Below are positions 1 to 7,731 of a stretch of 18,051 nucleotides of DNA, one piece after another. The position numbers and the translations under genes were made by a program. This stretch comes from Euryarchaeota archaeon UBA19 (GTDB lineage Archaea; Thermoplasmatota; Poseidoniia; Poseidoniales; Thalassarchaeaceae). Numbering within the stretch: position 1 is the stretch's first letter; each line of letters opens with the position of its first letter. The DNA lies in NCBI GenBank assembly GCA_002502175.1, contig DAPQ01000046.1:1-18051 (forward strand), read 5' to 3'. Under the pieces are notes generated by a model. That model saw nothing but the letters and a program-made list of their open reading frames with translations. It searched no databases and had not been told where the DNA came from.

Positions 1-993
1 ACCGAATTAGGCCAGACTCGTATGGAGGTTGCTTACGGTGCTGGTGATGGAGATGATGATGCCCAGGCAGTTGTTGCCCGCAAAGCCTCGATGGGCGTGC
101 TATATGAGCAAATTTACCGACCATGGAATGGGGAATTAGGTCCTCGTTGGGTTCGCAATTATGCTATTTTTAGACATCATGTGTATGGCTTATTCAGGGG
201 TAAAGGTCATCGCCACTACAATCCATTTGTTCGACTTTCAATCCTAGTGATTTTCCTAACATCACTCACTCCGATTGCAATGATTTTCCTTTCTGTGACA
301 ATTTCTGGAGGAGAGGGTTCTGATTGGCTAAATCGTATGTGGGGTGTGAATCGATACAACCTTTGGGGGCAAGTTCTCGGTTACTTCCCAAGAAATCTCT
401 GTATGTGGCCGCTTCTAACAGCATTGGTAGTCGGTGGAATGATTTCTGATGACAGGAAGAATGGAACGAGTGCGATTTACTTCTCACGTCCTGTAACCAG
501 AATCGATTACACCGCGATGAAATACCTTTCATCTGCAGTAGTTCTCGGATTTGTAATTGTATTTTCATACATGCTTTACTACACTTCTGCAATCGTTTTC
601 AACGGAGAAGGATGGGCTTACCTAATCGATACACTTCCGATATTCCTAGGGGGATTACTTGCCGGTATTCTATTGGTAATTACCTATACTTCAATTGGCA
701 TGGCTCTATCAAGCGTTAGTCAGAGCCGCTTCTTTGCTGCAATAGGTTTCCTTGCAATTATTTTCGGAACCAAATTAGTTGCTCTAATGATTGAACTAAT
801 CTTTGAAACTACAGTGTTTTACATTCTGAGTCCGTATGATTCCCTTGCTCATCTTGGTCAATGGCTTGTGGGAATTCCTGCAAATTATGAGCACTCCTTA
901 GCTCTTTCAATAATCTCAATTTTACTTTACAACGCTGCCTCAATCGGTTTGCTTGTCACTAGAGTTCGTTCACTGGAGGTGACTCGTGAATGA
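1..993 (+). CDS. ABC-2 type transporter permease subunit (5' end may lie outside the window)
   Basis: Integral membrane subunit of an ABC exporter. Numbered from the ATG at 22, about six hydrophobic segments are visible, at roughly residues 69-94, 125-141, 168-193, 205-227, 238-262 and 293-313. A cytoplasmic loop reads FSRPVTRIDYTAMKY (154-168), the motif typical of ABC-2/NosY-like permeases. The reading frame is open to the first base of the window, so the annotated start is uncertain. The ATG at 22 and the ATG at 91 are both possible, and the second gives a more usual N-terminus (MGVLYEQIYRPW). The stop overlaps the start of the ATPase gene in an ATGA arrangement, so the two are translationally coupled and very probably form one complex. 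Family assignment is firm. The substrate cannot be read from the sequence. Confidence 0.85.
   Translation, partial: TELGQTRMEVAYGAGDGDDDAQAVVARKASMGVLYEQIYRPWNGELGPRWVRNYAIFRHHVYGLFRGKGHRHYNPFVRLSILVIFLTSLTPIAMIFLSVTISGGEGSDWLNRMWGVNRYNLWGQVLGYFPRNLCMWPLLTALVVGGMISDDRKNGTSAIYFSRPVTRIDYTAMKYLSSAVVLGFVIVFSYMLYYTSAIVFNGEGWAYLIDTLPIFLGGLLAGILLVITYTSIGMALSSVSQSRFFAAIGFLAIIFGTKLVALMIELIFETTVFYILSPYDSLAHLGQWLVGIPANYEHSLALSIISILLYNAASIGLLVTRVRSLEVTRE
975..982 (+). promoter_or_regulatory. Strong Shine-Dalgarno site for the ABC ATPase gene
   Basis: GGAGGTGA lies inside the 3' end of the upstream permease gene, 7 bases before the ATG at 990. It supports that start and translational coupling within the operon. 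Confidence 0.7.
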
Positions 994-1931
994 GTACCAA
1001 AACCACTCCCGCTGTTGTTATTGACAAATGCTCAAAATGGTATGGGCAAGTCATAGGAATCAATGAAGTATCATTGGCAATAGATGGTGGAGTTACCGGA
1101 ATTCTAGGGCCGAATGGTGCTGGAAAATCAACTCTTTTCAAATTACTAATGGGGCGGTTAAAGCCGAGCAGTGGTAATGTTCGTTTATTCGGCGTTGATC
1201 CTTGGGAAAGTACCTCTCCCTATCGTAGAGTTGGTTATGTGGCTGAGACTGAGAAGCTGTATGATTGGATGACCGGACATGACTTTGTTTCTACCTTAGC
1301 TCGTCTCCATGGTATGACCAGAGAAGAGGCAAGCGATAGGGCATCGCACGTACTTGATTTCGTAGGCCTCGCAGATGTTCAAAATAAGGAAATTGGCAAG
1401 TATAGTAAAGGTATGAGACAGAGGGTAAAAATTGCCCATGCTCTAGTTCATGACCCTGATTTGATAATCCTAGATGAACCGCTACACGGTTGCGATCCGA
1501 TAGCTAGAACTAGCATAATGAGCGTAATCCGAGATTTGGGTGCGCAAGGAAAAACGGTGTTAGTCTCAAGCCATATTTTGGACGAAATTGAAAGAATTAC
1601 TGAGCAAATTGTTATTCTCCATAATGGAAGATTGCTAGCCTTAGGAAACCTACATGCAATTCGTGATTTGCTTGACAAACATCCACATAGAATATTGATT
1701 CGAACTGAAAATCCTAGAAAGTTGGCAGAATACTTTGTCCCTGAAGATCCAGTCTATGGAGTTAGGTTCGCAGAAGAAGGTGCTTTGGAGGTATTGACCA
1801 ATGACCTATCTGCAGCACATGATGTATTACCAAGGGTGATAGTAGAGTCAGGATTGAAAATCACCTCGATTGAGAATCCTGATGATAATCTTGAGGCTTT
1901 ACTTGGTTATCTTGTAGGTGGTGCTTCATGA
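990..1931 (+). CDS. ABC transporter ATP-binding protein (ABC-2 export type)
   Basis: Cytoplasmic ATPase that powers the two flanking permeases. Walker A GPNGAGKST is at residues 40-48, the ABC signature is the degenerate YSKGM (138-142), Walker B LIILDEP is at 158-164 and the H-loop histidine is H195 (SSHILDEIE). The signature form and the C-terminal extension of about 90 residues after the nucleotide-binding core fit the CcmA/NatA-like ATPases that pair with ABC-2 permeases. Start ATG 990 is supported by a good Shine-Dalgarno site and the 4-base ATGA overlap with the upstream stop. The 3' end overlaps the next permease gene by 4 bases. Exporter class is well supported. The transported molecule is unknown. 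Confidence 0.93.
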   Translation: MSTKTTPAVVIDKCSKWYGQVIGINEVSLAIDGGVTGILGPNGAGKSTLFKLLMGRLKPSSGNVRLFGVDPWESTSPYRRVGYVAETEKLYDWMTGHDFVSTLARLHGMTREEASDRASHVLDFVGLADVQNKEIGKYSKGMRQRVKIAHALVHDPDLIILDEPLHGCDPIARTSIMSVIRDLGAQGKTVLVSSHILDEIERITEQIVILHNGRLLALGNLHAIRDLLDKHPHRILIRTENPRKLAEYFVPEDPVYGVRFAEEGALEVLTNDLSAAHDVLPRVIVESGLKITSIENPDDNLEALLGYLVGGAS

Positions 1932-3574
1932 TGGATAGACAAGGCAGAGGTCTTGCTGAGACTGTATGGACTAGACTCGATAGAAAGGCTGGTGCGATTA
2001 CAGAACTAACCATACGCCAATTGAGAAATCGCCTTTCTACCTGGGTAGTCTTGGCAGTAAGCTTCCTACTGCTAATTTGCTTACTTGCATTGTTTATTGG
2101 AGGAGTAAGAGATGGTTGGGAACCAATCGACAACGATAACGATTCTCATGATTGGGATGGAGATGGTTATCCTGCGGGTCAGGAATACAAGTATGGCAGT
2201 GATGCAAACGATCCATTCTCATACCCTGGTTCTGGAGATTTTGTCCAAGAAGACTACTTTGAGTGGGGGGGCGTAGGGCAACATTCGGGAAACCACACTT
2301 GGAGATACGTAACTGGGACATTTACTTACAATTGGATAGAAAATAATCCGATTGGAGGAGGTACATTCCTTGATGTTTCCAATCTCGATGATTGTCCAGA
2401 AGGGGAAATGTTCGATGATTTTTGGCTAGATTGGGGGAGTGGCTGCTCATTGGCAGAAAATTCCATACTTGTCCATGAAGCATCTTTCACAGGTAATGGT
2501 ACATTTAGGACCCAAGAAGGATGGGGAGGTGCTTGGGGTTACATGGAGGATGTATTCTATGTTGAACCGGAACCTGCATCGAATTACATCGATGAGGATG
2601 ACATAGATTGGACTGGAGATCCAAATAAAATAAATGGATTCGATGATGATGGAGACTGTTTACGAATCGGTTGGCCTGGAGATCCAGAACCTCAGTGGTG
2701 GTGGGAAGATAGACATGACTCTGATCGTAATGAAAATGGTATTGATTGCGATGTCGAATGGATTCTTGATTCAGATGGGAATGTAGTAGCAATATATCCG
2801 GACGATAATGTTGATGAGGACCCAAGCGAAGAAAATCTAGCTTACGAAGATGCACATCGTGCATTCATTATCGGTACCGGAAAAATCGCCTTTGTGATGA
2901 TTCTAGGTATTTTCTTACCACTCTTCCTAGCCTTGGGATTGGTTAAAGATGAAACGGAAAATGGTACTTTGCACTATCTTCTTTCTAAACCGATCCACCG
3001 TGGAGAATTCATCACTTACAGAATTCTGGGTTATCTTATCGTTGCGGGTGGATTCGTACTAATTATGTCATTATTGATGGGTTTGGTTACAGCCTCCCTT
3101 GGGCCTGGTGATTCAATATTTAGGTTGAAAGATGTAATTGTTTGGTTGGGTATAGCCTTCGCTACGATACTAGCACTCGCAGCCTATGGAGCGATATTCA
3201 ATACACTCGGGCTTTTGTCCTCAAGATATGGTGTTTACATCGCATTGGTAATTGGTGTGTATGAGTTTGTCATGGCAGTACTTACTCTTGGTGGCGCCGA
3301 ACTTATTCCTGTTCTTTCTGTTTCTCATTGGACCTTACAATTAATCGACTCAATTGTGCTTATAGTATGGCCAAATACCATAGAAATGCATCTAATTGCA
3401 ACTGCTTTCGAACTTCCCTCAGGAATAACGGCTTTCTGGAATCCTCCTGTGCATACACTTGGAACTGAAAGTCCATTTGTATCTGGTTTGATATCGGTAA
3501 TTGTATTGATGTTGATTACTTCATTGATGATTCTGTTTGGTCAGCGTCAATTCAAGCGTCGAGAGATAATGTGA
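1928..3574 (+). CDS. ABC-2 type permease with a large acidic extracytoplasmic insertion
   Basis: Second membrane subunit of the exporter, 548 residues. TM1 is at about 36-60, followed by roughly 255 residues of hydrophilic sequence (61-315) and then five or six more membrane segments from about 316 to the end. After the insert comes the ABC-2 loop ETENGTLHYLLSKPIHRGEF (342-361). The insert is very rich in Asp, Trp and Gly. It starts with an Asp-rich block (68-97, containing DNDND, DWDGDG and YKYGSDANDP) like thrombospondin type-3/EF-hand-like calcium repeats, and has further DDDGD (239-243) and DSDGN (281-285) runs. Four cysteines (156, 173, 244, 274) could form disulfides outside the cell. 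Membrane topology places the insert outside (inference). Start ATG 1928 overlaps the ATPase stop. The gene overlaps the next one at its 3' end. Confidence 0.85.
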   Translation: MMDRQGRGLAETVWTRLDRKAGAITELTIRQLRNRLSTWVVLAVSFLLLICLLALFIGGVRDGWEPIDNDNDSHDWDGDGYPAGQEYKYGSDANDPFSYPGSGDFVQEDYFEWGGVGQHSGNHTWRYVTGTFTYNWIENNPIGGGTFLDVSNLDDCPEGEMFDDFWLDWGSGCSLAENSILVHEASFTGNGTFRTQEGWGGAWGYMEDVFYVEPEPASNYIDEDDIDWTGDPNKINGFDDDGDCLRIGWPGDPEPQWWWEDRHDSDRNENGIDCDVEWILDSDGNVVAIYPDDNVDEDPSEENLAYEDAHRAFIIGTGKIAFVMILGIFLPLFLALGLVKDETENGTLHYLLSKPIHRGEFITYRILGYLIVAGGFVLIMSLLMGLVTASLGPGDSIFRLKDVIVWLGIAFATILALAAYGAIFNTLGLLSSRYGVYIALVIGVYEFVMAVLTLGGAELIPVLSVSHWTLQLIDSIVLIVWPNTIEMHLIATAFELPSGITAFWNPPVHTLGTESPFVSGLISVIVLMLITSLMILFGQRQFKRREIM

Positions 3575-3594
3575 TGTTAGTAGGTGACCTCTAT

Positions 3595-4785
3595 ATGGAA
3601 AAAATAGAGGGTGATTTTAGTAAATTCTGGCGCTTTGACGTATTGCCCCCTATCAATCGTCTTTCTTGGTGGTGGTGGTGGGTATTGGTTCTGGTTCCAG
3701 ACCCAATTCATCCAGAACGTTCTAGGCAATTGATGGTACTTTGGTCCTCAAAGGAAACTCCTGCAATTAGAGTCAGCGACCACTGGTGGATACCCAAGGC
3801 AAGAATGCTGGTTGACGGAGATGGTGGCACTGTTATGTCGGGCATGGTTTGTGCATGGTGGTATGATGGTAACAAAATGTTTGAGCCACTACTAATGAAA
3901 GAGTGTAGAATGGCCTCTGTAGACGATAATCACCCACTCTGGCCGGATGAGGAAAAAGAGACTGGAATGGGTGCTGGGGCTGTTGTGCCACTGACCTCTG
4001 AAGATTTATCTTTTGGATTGCGCCCTGGTCGGCGTTCATTTTGGTTAAATCTAACTAGCGACCCAGAAAAAGTCAGGGAAGGTTCTCCGAAAGATTTCAG
4101 CGTAGAAATGACTCCTTGGTGGGAGCGACCAAGTACTGCGAAATACAAGAATAATGTATTCGGTTTGAATATGGGTTATGATATCCAAAGAGTGCATGGA
4201 ATGAAAGCGAAATTGAATATTGATGGGGAAGAAGTTGAGGGTTCAGCATATATCCAGAAGGTTGGTGTGCAGGCCCCGAGTTTACCTTGGTTTTGGGGGA
4301 TGCTGCATTTTGACGATGGCTCATATCTCGACTGGTTCATGCCTCACGTTTCTCCTTCATTTACAATGAAAGATGACACACCTTGGTCAATGCGTGATTT
4401 CTTTCGAACACCAAATGCTGGTTCCGGTATTTTTCACGATGCAAACAGAAATCGAACTGAGAATTTCAAGCGATGTACTGTTGAATTAGAACGACAAGAA
4501 GGAGAAAACGCACTTAGAGATGAACAGGGGAATTTACTTCCTAGATTCAAGATAAAGGTCTGGAATGGGCGAACTCAAGTTTCTATTCATGTTCGGGCAA
4601 CATCACGTGCAAGGTGGGTTTTCGATCAACCTACTCGAGCTGGTTTTGTTAGCCATTTAACCTACAATGAATATCCCCTTGAAATAGAGAAAATTGCAAT
4701 TTTAGACGAGAAAGGTTTGCGTTCTATTGATGATTATGAGTGGATTAGGGGCAATGCAGAACATGCCTGGGGTATACTGAATTAA
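3595..4785 (+). CDS. Tryptophan-rich protein, possibly a CrtC/AttH-like lipocalin, of unknown function
   Basis: Not firmly recognised; about 396 residues from the ATG at 3595. That start was chosen because AGGTGA (3582-3587) sits 7 bases upstream. A longer frame from GTG 3571 overlaps the previous stop. There is no clear signal peptide and no certain membrane helix, although a run of five tryptophans (residues 25-29) followed by VLVLV is hydrophobic. The stretch AYIQKVGV..PWFWGMLHFDDG (about 218-242), then an aromatic-rich segment and alternating beta-like sequence, recalls the two-lobed lipocalin fold of carotenoid 1,2-hydratase (CrtC) and AttH-type proteins. This is a weak motif-level match. 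As the last gene of the ABC export operon, with an overlapping stop/start region, it may act on or bind the exported hydrophobic molecule (inference). Confidence 0.6.
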   Translation: MEKIEGDFSKFWRFDVLPPINRLSWWWWWVLVLVPDPIHPERSRQLMVLWSSKETPAIRVSDHWWIPKARMLVDGDGGTVMSGMVCAWWYDGNKMFEPLLMKECRMASVDDNHPLWPDEEKETGMGAGAVVPLTSEDLSFGLRPGRRSFWLNLTSDPEKVREGSPKDFSVEMTPWWERPSTAKYKNNVFGLNMGYDIQRVHGMKAKLNIDGEEVEGSAYIQKVGVQAPSLPWFWGMLHFDDGSYLDWFMPHVSPSFTMKDDTPWSMRDFFRTPNAGSGIFHDANRNRTENFKRCTVELERQEGENALRDEQGNLLPRFKIKVWNGRTQVSIHVRATSRARWVFDQPTRAGFVSHLTYNEYPLEIEKIAILDEKGLRSIDDYEWIRGNAEHAWGILN

Positions 4786-4800
4786 TCGCCGATGATTTGG

Positions 4801-4815
4801 GGCGGTTTACGCCGC
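4801..4815. repeat. Small GC-rich inverted repeat between the exporter operon and the TPR gene
   Basis: GGCGGTTTACGCCGC can fold as GGCG/CGCC or GCGG/CCGC with a 5-6 base loop. It lies in the 76-base gap after the exporter operon. No T-run follows, so a terminator is not established. It is only a short possible hairpin. Confidence 0.25.
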
Positions 4816-4861
4816 ACCGTTCATAACAGGTACTGCAGTGAGAGTTACCCGAGAGATAGAG

Positions 4862-5410
4862 ATGAGTGCAGACGAGGTAGTTACACAGGCGGCTCAACTG
4901 ATCACTAGTGGAGACTATGCAGGCGCTATGGCGGTATTCGAGGGTTATATCGATTCTAACCCCGATGACCCTGCGGGTTACCACGGGTGGGCGGAAGCCG
5001 CTTTATTTGACATTCAAGAAAATGGCAACTTAGATGACAAGGGAAATGACCGAATTAACGAGGGGCAAATCAATGCATATTTCCGAAGAGCAGCGAGTAT
5101 GGCTCCTGAAAATGCAGACTACAATGCTGCATATGCTAACGCTTTAGTGGAATTCGATCGTATTCCTATGGCGGTTAGGCAATTACACAAGTTGGTTGAA
5201 ATTGGAAAAGCCTCCGATGAAACCGATGTTTCTTTCCATCTCTATGAGGCTGCAAGAGGATTAATCGAGGCAATAGATCTCAAAACTAACTTCGATAGAA
5301 GTGCACCTATTGCAAGACAATATATCTCTGAGGCCGTGACCTTTGCACTTCTAGGCCTTGGCTTTTCATCCGCTGAAGAGGCTATTGAGTACCTCGGACT
5401 CGAAGAGTGA
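4862..5410 (+). CDS. TPR-like repeat protein
   Basis: Soluble, acidic, all-helical protein of about 182 residues. Residues 3-36 (ending AMAVFEGYIDSNPDD) and 84-117 (from NADYNAAYANAL to LHKLVEIGKA) have the spacing and small/aromatic pattern of tetratricopeptide repeats, with an irregular repeat between them that carries a charged loop (52-66). TPRs mediate protein-protein contacts, and no catalytic motif is visible. I placed the start at ATG 4862, behind purine-rich GAGAGATAGAG. A GTG at 4838 would add eight residues. It sits 12 bases upstream of truA and is probably cotranscribed with it, but a functional link to tRNA modification is unproven. It is separated from the exporter operon by about 76 bases. 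Confidence 0.7.
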   Translation: MSADEVVTQAAQLITSGDYAGAMAVFEGYIDSNPDDPAGYHGWAEAALFDIQENGNLDDKGNDRINEGQINAYFRRAASMAPENADYNAAYANALVEFDRIPMAVRQLHKLVEIGKASDETDVSFHLYEAARGLIEAIDLKTNFDRSAPIARQYISEAVTFALLGLGFSSAEEAIEYLGLEE

Positions 5411-5422
5411 AGAGGGTTCGGC

Positions 5423-6304
5423 GTGGATAGCGACCTAATGATGGTCGCCTTCGGCTACCATGGTGCTAAATTCCACGGTTCCCAAATTCAACCTGATGTC
5501 CGAACTGTCCAAGGCGAACTAAAACAAGCCATCGAAAGATTAGGGTGGTGGCATGAATCCTGTCTTGAGATGTCGAGTAGAACGGACTCAGGGGTAAGCG
5601 TAAGGATGAATTTGGCAACAATATCTCTTCCAACGGATATTGCTAATGTTATCGATGAGTCGTCTCTTGTTTCTGCATTAAATGATCATCTACCCGAAGA
5701 CCTAGTGGTCTGGAAGGCCTGTAGAGTGCCTGAGGGCACAAGGTCAAGAATTGCAGAAAAAAGACTCTATATCTATCGTTTAGAAATGATTCCTAGCTGG
5801 CCTTCTAACGTAGAATATGAGAGATTTAGCAATGCTTGCAACCTTTTTGTCGGCCAGCATGATTTCACAAATTTCTGCAGGCTCGATTCCGGTAGAAGCC
5901 CGATTCGCAATATTGAATCCTGCCAGCCATGGCAGGATAGTTCAGGACGTATCGTTGGATTTAGTGTGGTTGCAGAATCATTCTTGTGGAATCAAATTCG
6001 TCGAATGGCTTCTTCACTCCATAAATTTGCAAAGAAAGATATTGAATTAGATGAGATAGCATTGGCTTTAGAAAAACCCGAGGAAACATTAGATTTTGGT
6101 TTAGCACCAGCAGATGGTCTTATTCTTTGGTCGTTAGGTCATCGTGAATTTTCTCATCGGTTTGAGATTCCAAAAATCATTGAGGGAATCAGTATACCCC
6201 CTGAGGGAAAAAGAGCGCACAAGCAATGGTTGAACCTAGCCAGGATGGAAAATAGTTCAATCCTAGAGAGAGAATGGTTGAGACTTATCCAAGACGTAAA
6301 GTAA
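5423..6304 (+). CDS. truA: tRNA pseudouridine synthase A (TruA family)
   Basis: Isomerises uridines at positions 38-40 of the tRNA anticodon stem-loop to pseudouridine. Recognised from the N-terminal GYHGAKFHGSQIQP with TVQGEL (11-33), the catalytic block SSRTDSGVSV (51-60) with Asp55 as nucleophile, RLYIYRLE (the usual KtYrYr strand), GQHDFTNFCRLDSGRSPIR in the C-terminal half, and the FLWNQIRRM motif near the core. The length of 293 residues fits archaeal TruA. Start GTG 5423 is supported by AGAGGG a few bases upstream, and there is no better start before the catalytic domain. The last 20 bases overlap the 3' end of the convergent riboflavin kinase gene. Some motif positions are relaxed compared with bacterial TruA, but the active site is intact. 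Confidence 0.93.
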   Translation: MDSDLMMVAFGYHGAKFHGSQIQPDVRTVQGELKQAIERLGWWHESCLEMSSRTDSGVSVRMNLATISLPTDIANVIDESSLVSALNDHLPEDLVVWKACRVPEGTRSRIAEKRLYIYRLEMIPSWPSNVEYERFSNACNLFVGQHDFTNFCRLDSGRSPIRNIESCQPWQDSSGRIVGFSVVAESFLWNQIRRMASSLHKFAKKDIELDEIALALEKPEETLDFGLAPADGLILWSLGHREFSHRFEIPKIIEGISIPPEGKRAHKQWLNLARMENSSILEREWLRLIQDVK

Positions 6305-6719
6305 CCATATCTTCATCCGAACAAGGTAATCTTTCGCGTAGGAAAGAACTCGAAATAACCTCAGCGGTTTTAGTATGTCGAGTTAAATCGGGGATGAGAA
6401 TTGCACATTTTATCCAATTCTCTCCATCCGATGAAATACTTGCTGGGAAAGCAGTAGCGCCACCGAAAGACCTTCCGTCCCTTTCAAATCCTGCGATTCT
6501 AATCGATTCTATGTCTTCAGAAATTTCACCTTGCTCCAAACCTGCTATGATTCTCAGTTCGTGATAGGTGTTTATTCCACCTTCTAGAATATCTACATTG
6601 AGAGTACCTGGCCATGCACCAGACCCTAGGACCGTTTTGAACTGCTCTTGATAGTGACTCTGAGCCATGAAAACATGAGCTCGTCCAAGTCCACTTGTGA
6701 CTGTCCCAGACAGTTTCAT
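6285..6719 (-). CDS. ribK: CTP-dependent riboflavin kinase (archaeal DUF120 family)
   Basis: Phosphorylates riboflavin to FMN using CTP, the archaeal route to flavin cofactors. The start LSGTVTSGLGRAHVFM (3-18), the YQEQFKTVLG segment (23-32) and PGTLNV (37-42) are the hallmarks of this cradle-loop-barrel family. The C-terminal TAEVIS..LRERL also matches family ends. At 144 residues it is a stand-alone catalytic domain without the N-terminal helix-turn-helix found in some archaeal homologues. The start is ATG at 6719, and no Shine-Dalgarno site is evident. The 3' end overlaps truA by 20 bases tail to tail. Upstream, 44 bases separate it from the PqqB-like gene on the same strand, so the two may be cotranscribed. 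Confidence 0.92.
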   Translation of the reverse strand: MKLSGTVTSGLGRAHVFMAQSHYQEQFKTVLGSGAWPGTLNVDILEGGINTYHELRIIAGLEQGEISEDIESIRIAGFERDGRSFGGATAFPASISSDGENWIKCAILIPDLTRHTKTAEVISSSFLRERLPCSDEDMVTLRLG

Positions 6720-6763
6720 GACCGTGCGTCAAACCCATTACAAATAAGCATCAGTATTTTGCC

Positions 6764-7639
6764 TTACAATTCTACGGTCCAGCCCCTCTGACCAACACTA
6801 TGGCCAGCGTCTTCAATCATACGAGATTCAGAGCTATTAGGATTATTCAGTGGATTGGTATGGTTAAGGTGAATCAAAATTATTTCAGGGCCACCTACAC
6901 CACCTTGCTGAAGTCTTTCAAGAGAGTCTTCAACGGTGGGGTGAGGTACATCCTTCATGTCTCGACCAGGTAGTTCTTCTCCATTCCAAAAGGTGGCATC
7001 TAGTAACACATGAGTTGCTCCCAGAGACTGAAACCAATCATTTGGATTTGTATATCCTACAGATTTCAAAGTCTGCTCCCAATCATCATGATCTGGAAGA
7101 AATAACACTCGTTTATTTTCTCCTGAAATTAAAATCGCATGGGTGTCAGAAGTGTCGTCTCTGTGAGGGACGGGTATGAAATCAAACACGACACCTCCTT
7201 GTTGGAATTTAGGCAGATTATCTAAGGTGAATTCTGCTCTAACAAATGGGGTCATTAGATTCTTCTCCTGAAGAATTGAAGCCACAGATTCACTAGCCAC
7301 AAGTGTAAGATTTCGGCAACCCATTGCTTCTTTACCGAATTGACCGATTCCTTCGATATGACCTAAATGGGCATGGGTTAGCAATACTGAGTTAGGCCTT
7401 ATTGGGCTTTCATATCCACAAGCATCGGCCCATATTTTCAACTGTTCTGGTAAAGCCCTAGTTGCTTCAATTAGGTGCATCCCACCCTGGTTATCGATAA
7501 CTCCTAGAGATACTGGAAATCGAACTCTTTCCGAGTTTTCGAATGCTGCATTGCAATTTGAGCACCCACATCCTGCTTGAGGGACTCCCCCGTCCTGGGC
7601 AGTTCCAAGAATTGTCACAGTGGGGACTGTGCTCTCCAT
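6764..7639 (-). CDS. PqqB-like metallo-beta-lactamase-fold hydrolase
   Basis: A 291-residue protein of the PqqB branch of the metallo-beta-lactamase fold. Diagnostic features are LGTAQDGGVPQAGCGCSNC near the N-terminus (11-29), holding the CxCxxC zinc knuckle C24/C26/C29; SVLLTHAHLGHIEGI (84-98), the metal-site loop; VLLDATFW with a downstream DMKDVPHP; and LIHLNHTNPLNNP close to the C-terminus, which parallels the IHiNNTNP motif of PqqB. The metal loop reads HAHLGH, richer in histidine than typical PqqB (TDxxxDH) but lacking the usual Asp of HxHxDH. No other pyrroloquinoline quinone genes are nearby, so a role in PQQ synthesis is doubtful and the substrate is unknown. The start is ATG 7639. 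It is divergent from the aminoketobutyrate ligase gene. Confidence 0.85.
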   Translation of the reverse strand: MESTVPTVTILGTAQDGGVPQAGCGCSNCNAAFENSERVRFPVSLGVIDNQGGMHLIEATRALPEQLKIWADACGYESPIRPNSVLLTHAHLGHIEGIGQFGKEAMGCRNLTLVASESVASILQEKNLMTPFVRAEFTLDNLPKFQQGGVVFDFIPVPHRDDTSDTHAILISGENKRVLFLPDHDDWEQTLKSVGYTNPNDWFQSLGATHVLLDATFWNGEELPGRDMKDVPHPTVEDSLERLQQGGVGGPEIILIHLNHTNPLNNPNSSESRMIEDAGHSVGQRGWTVEL

Positions 7640-7731
7640 ACACTGTGAAGCCCGCTAGTGCTGAAAGAGTCGTCGACGAAGTTAGTCTGCCGTTCCGATG
7701 AAATCATCAAGGTAGTCGACCTGTCAGGTGC
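7640..7731. promoter_or_regulatory. Divergent intergenic region with two GTCGAC sites
   Basis: This 92-base gap must hold the promoters of the PqqB-like gene (-) and the PLP enzyme gene (+). It contains the perfect 10-base palindrome TCGTCGACGA at 7670-7679 and a second GTCGAC at 7715-7720, 43 bases further on. A regulator site is possible but unproven. No clear TATA box was seen. Confidence 0.35.

Noticed and set aside
2505..2864. 119-codon minus-strand open frame inside the permease insert
   Set aside because: It is His-, Leu- and Gln-rich, opposite the Asp/Trp/Gly-rich coding strand, which is typical of an antisense shadow. It has no start signal or family motif.
4801..4815. Intrinsic terminator after the exporter operon
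   Set aside because: The stem is only four base pairs and no T-run follows, so it is kept only as a weak inverted repeat.
6274..6564. 96-codon plus-strand open frame after truA
   Set aside because: It is antisense to riboflavin kinase, which has clear family motifs on the opposite strand.
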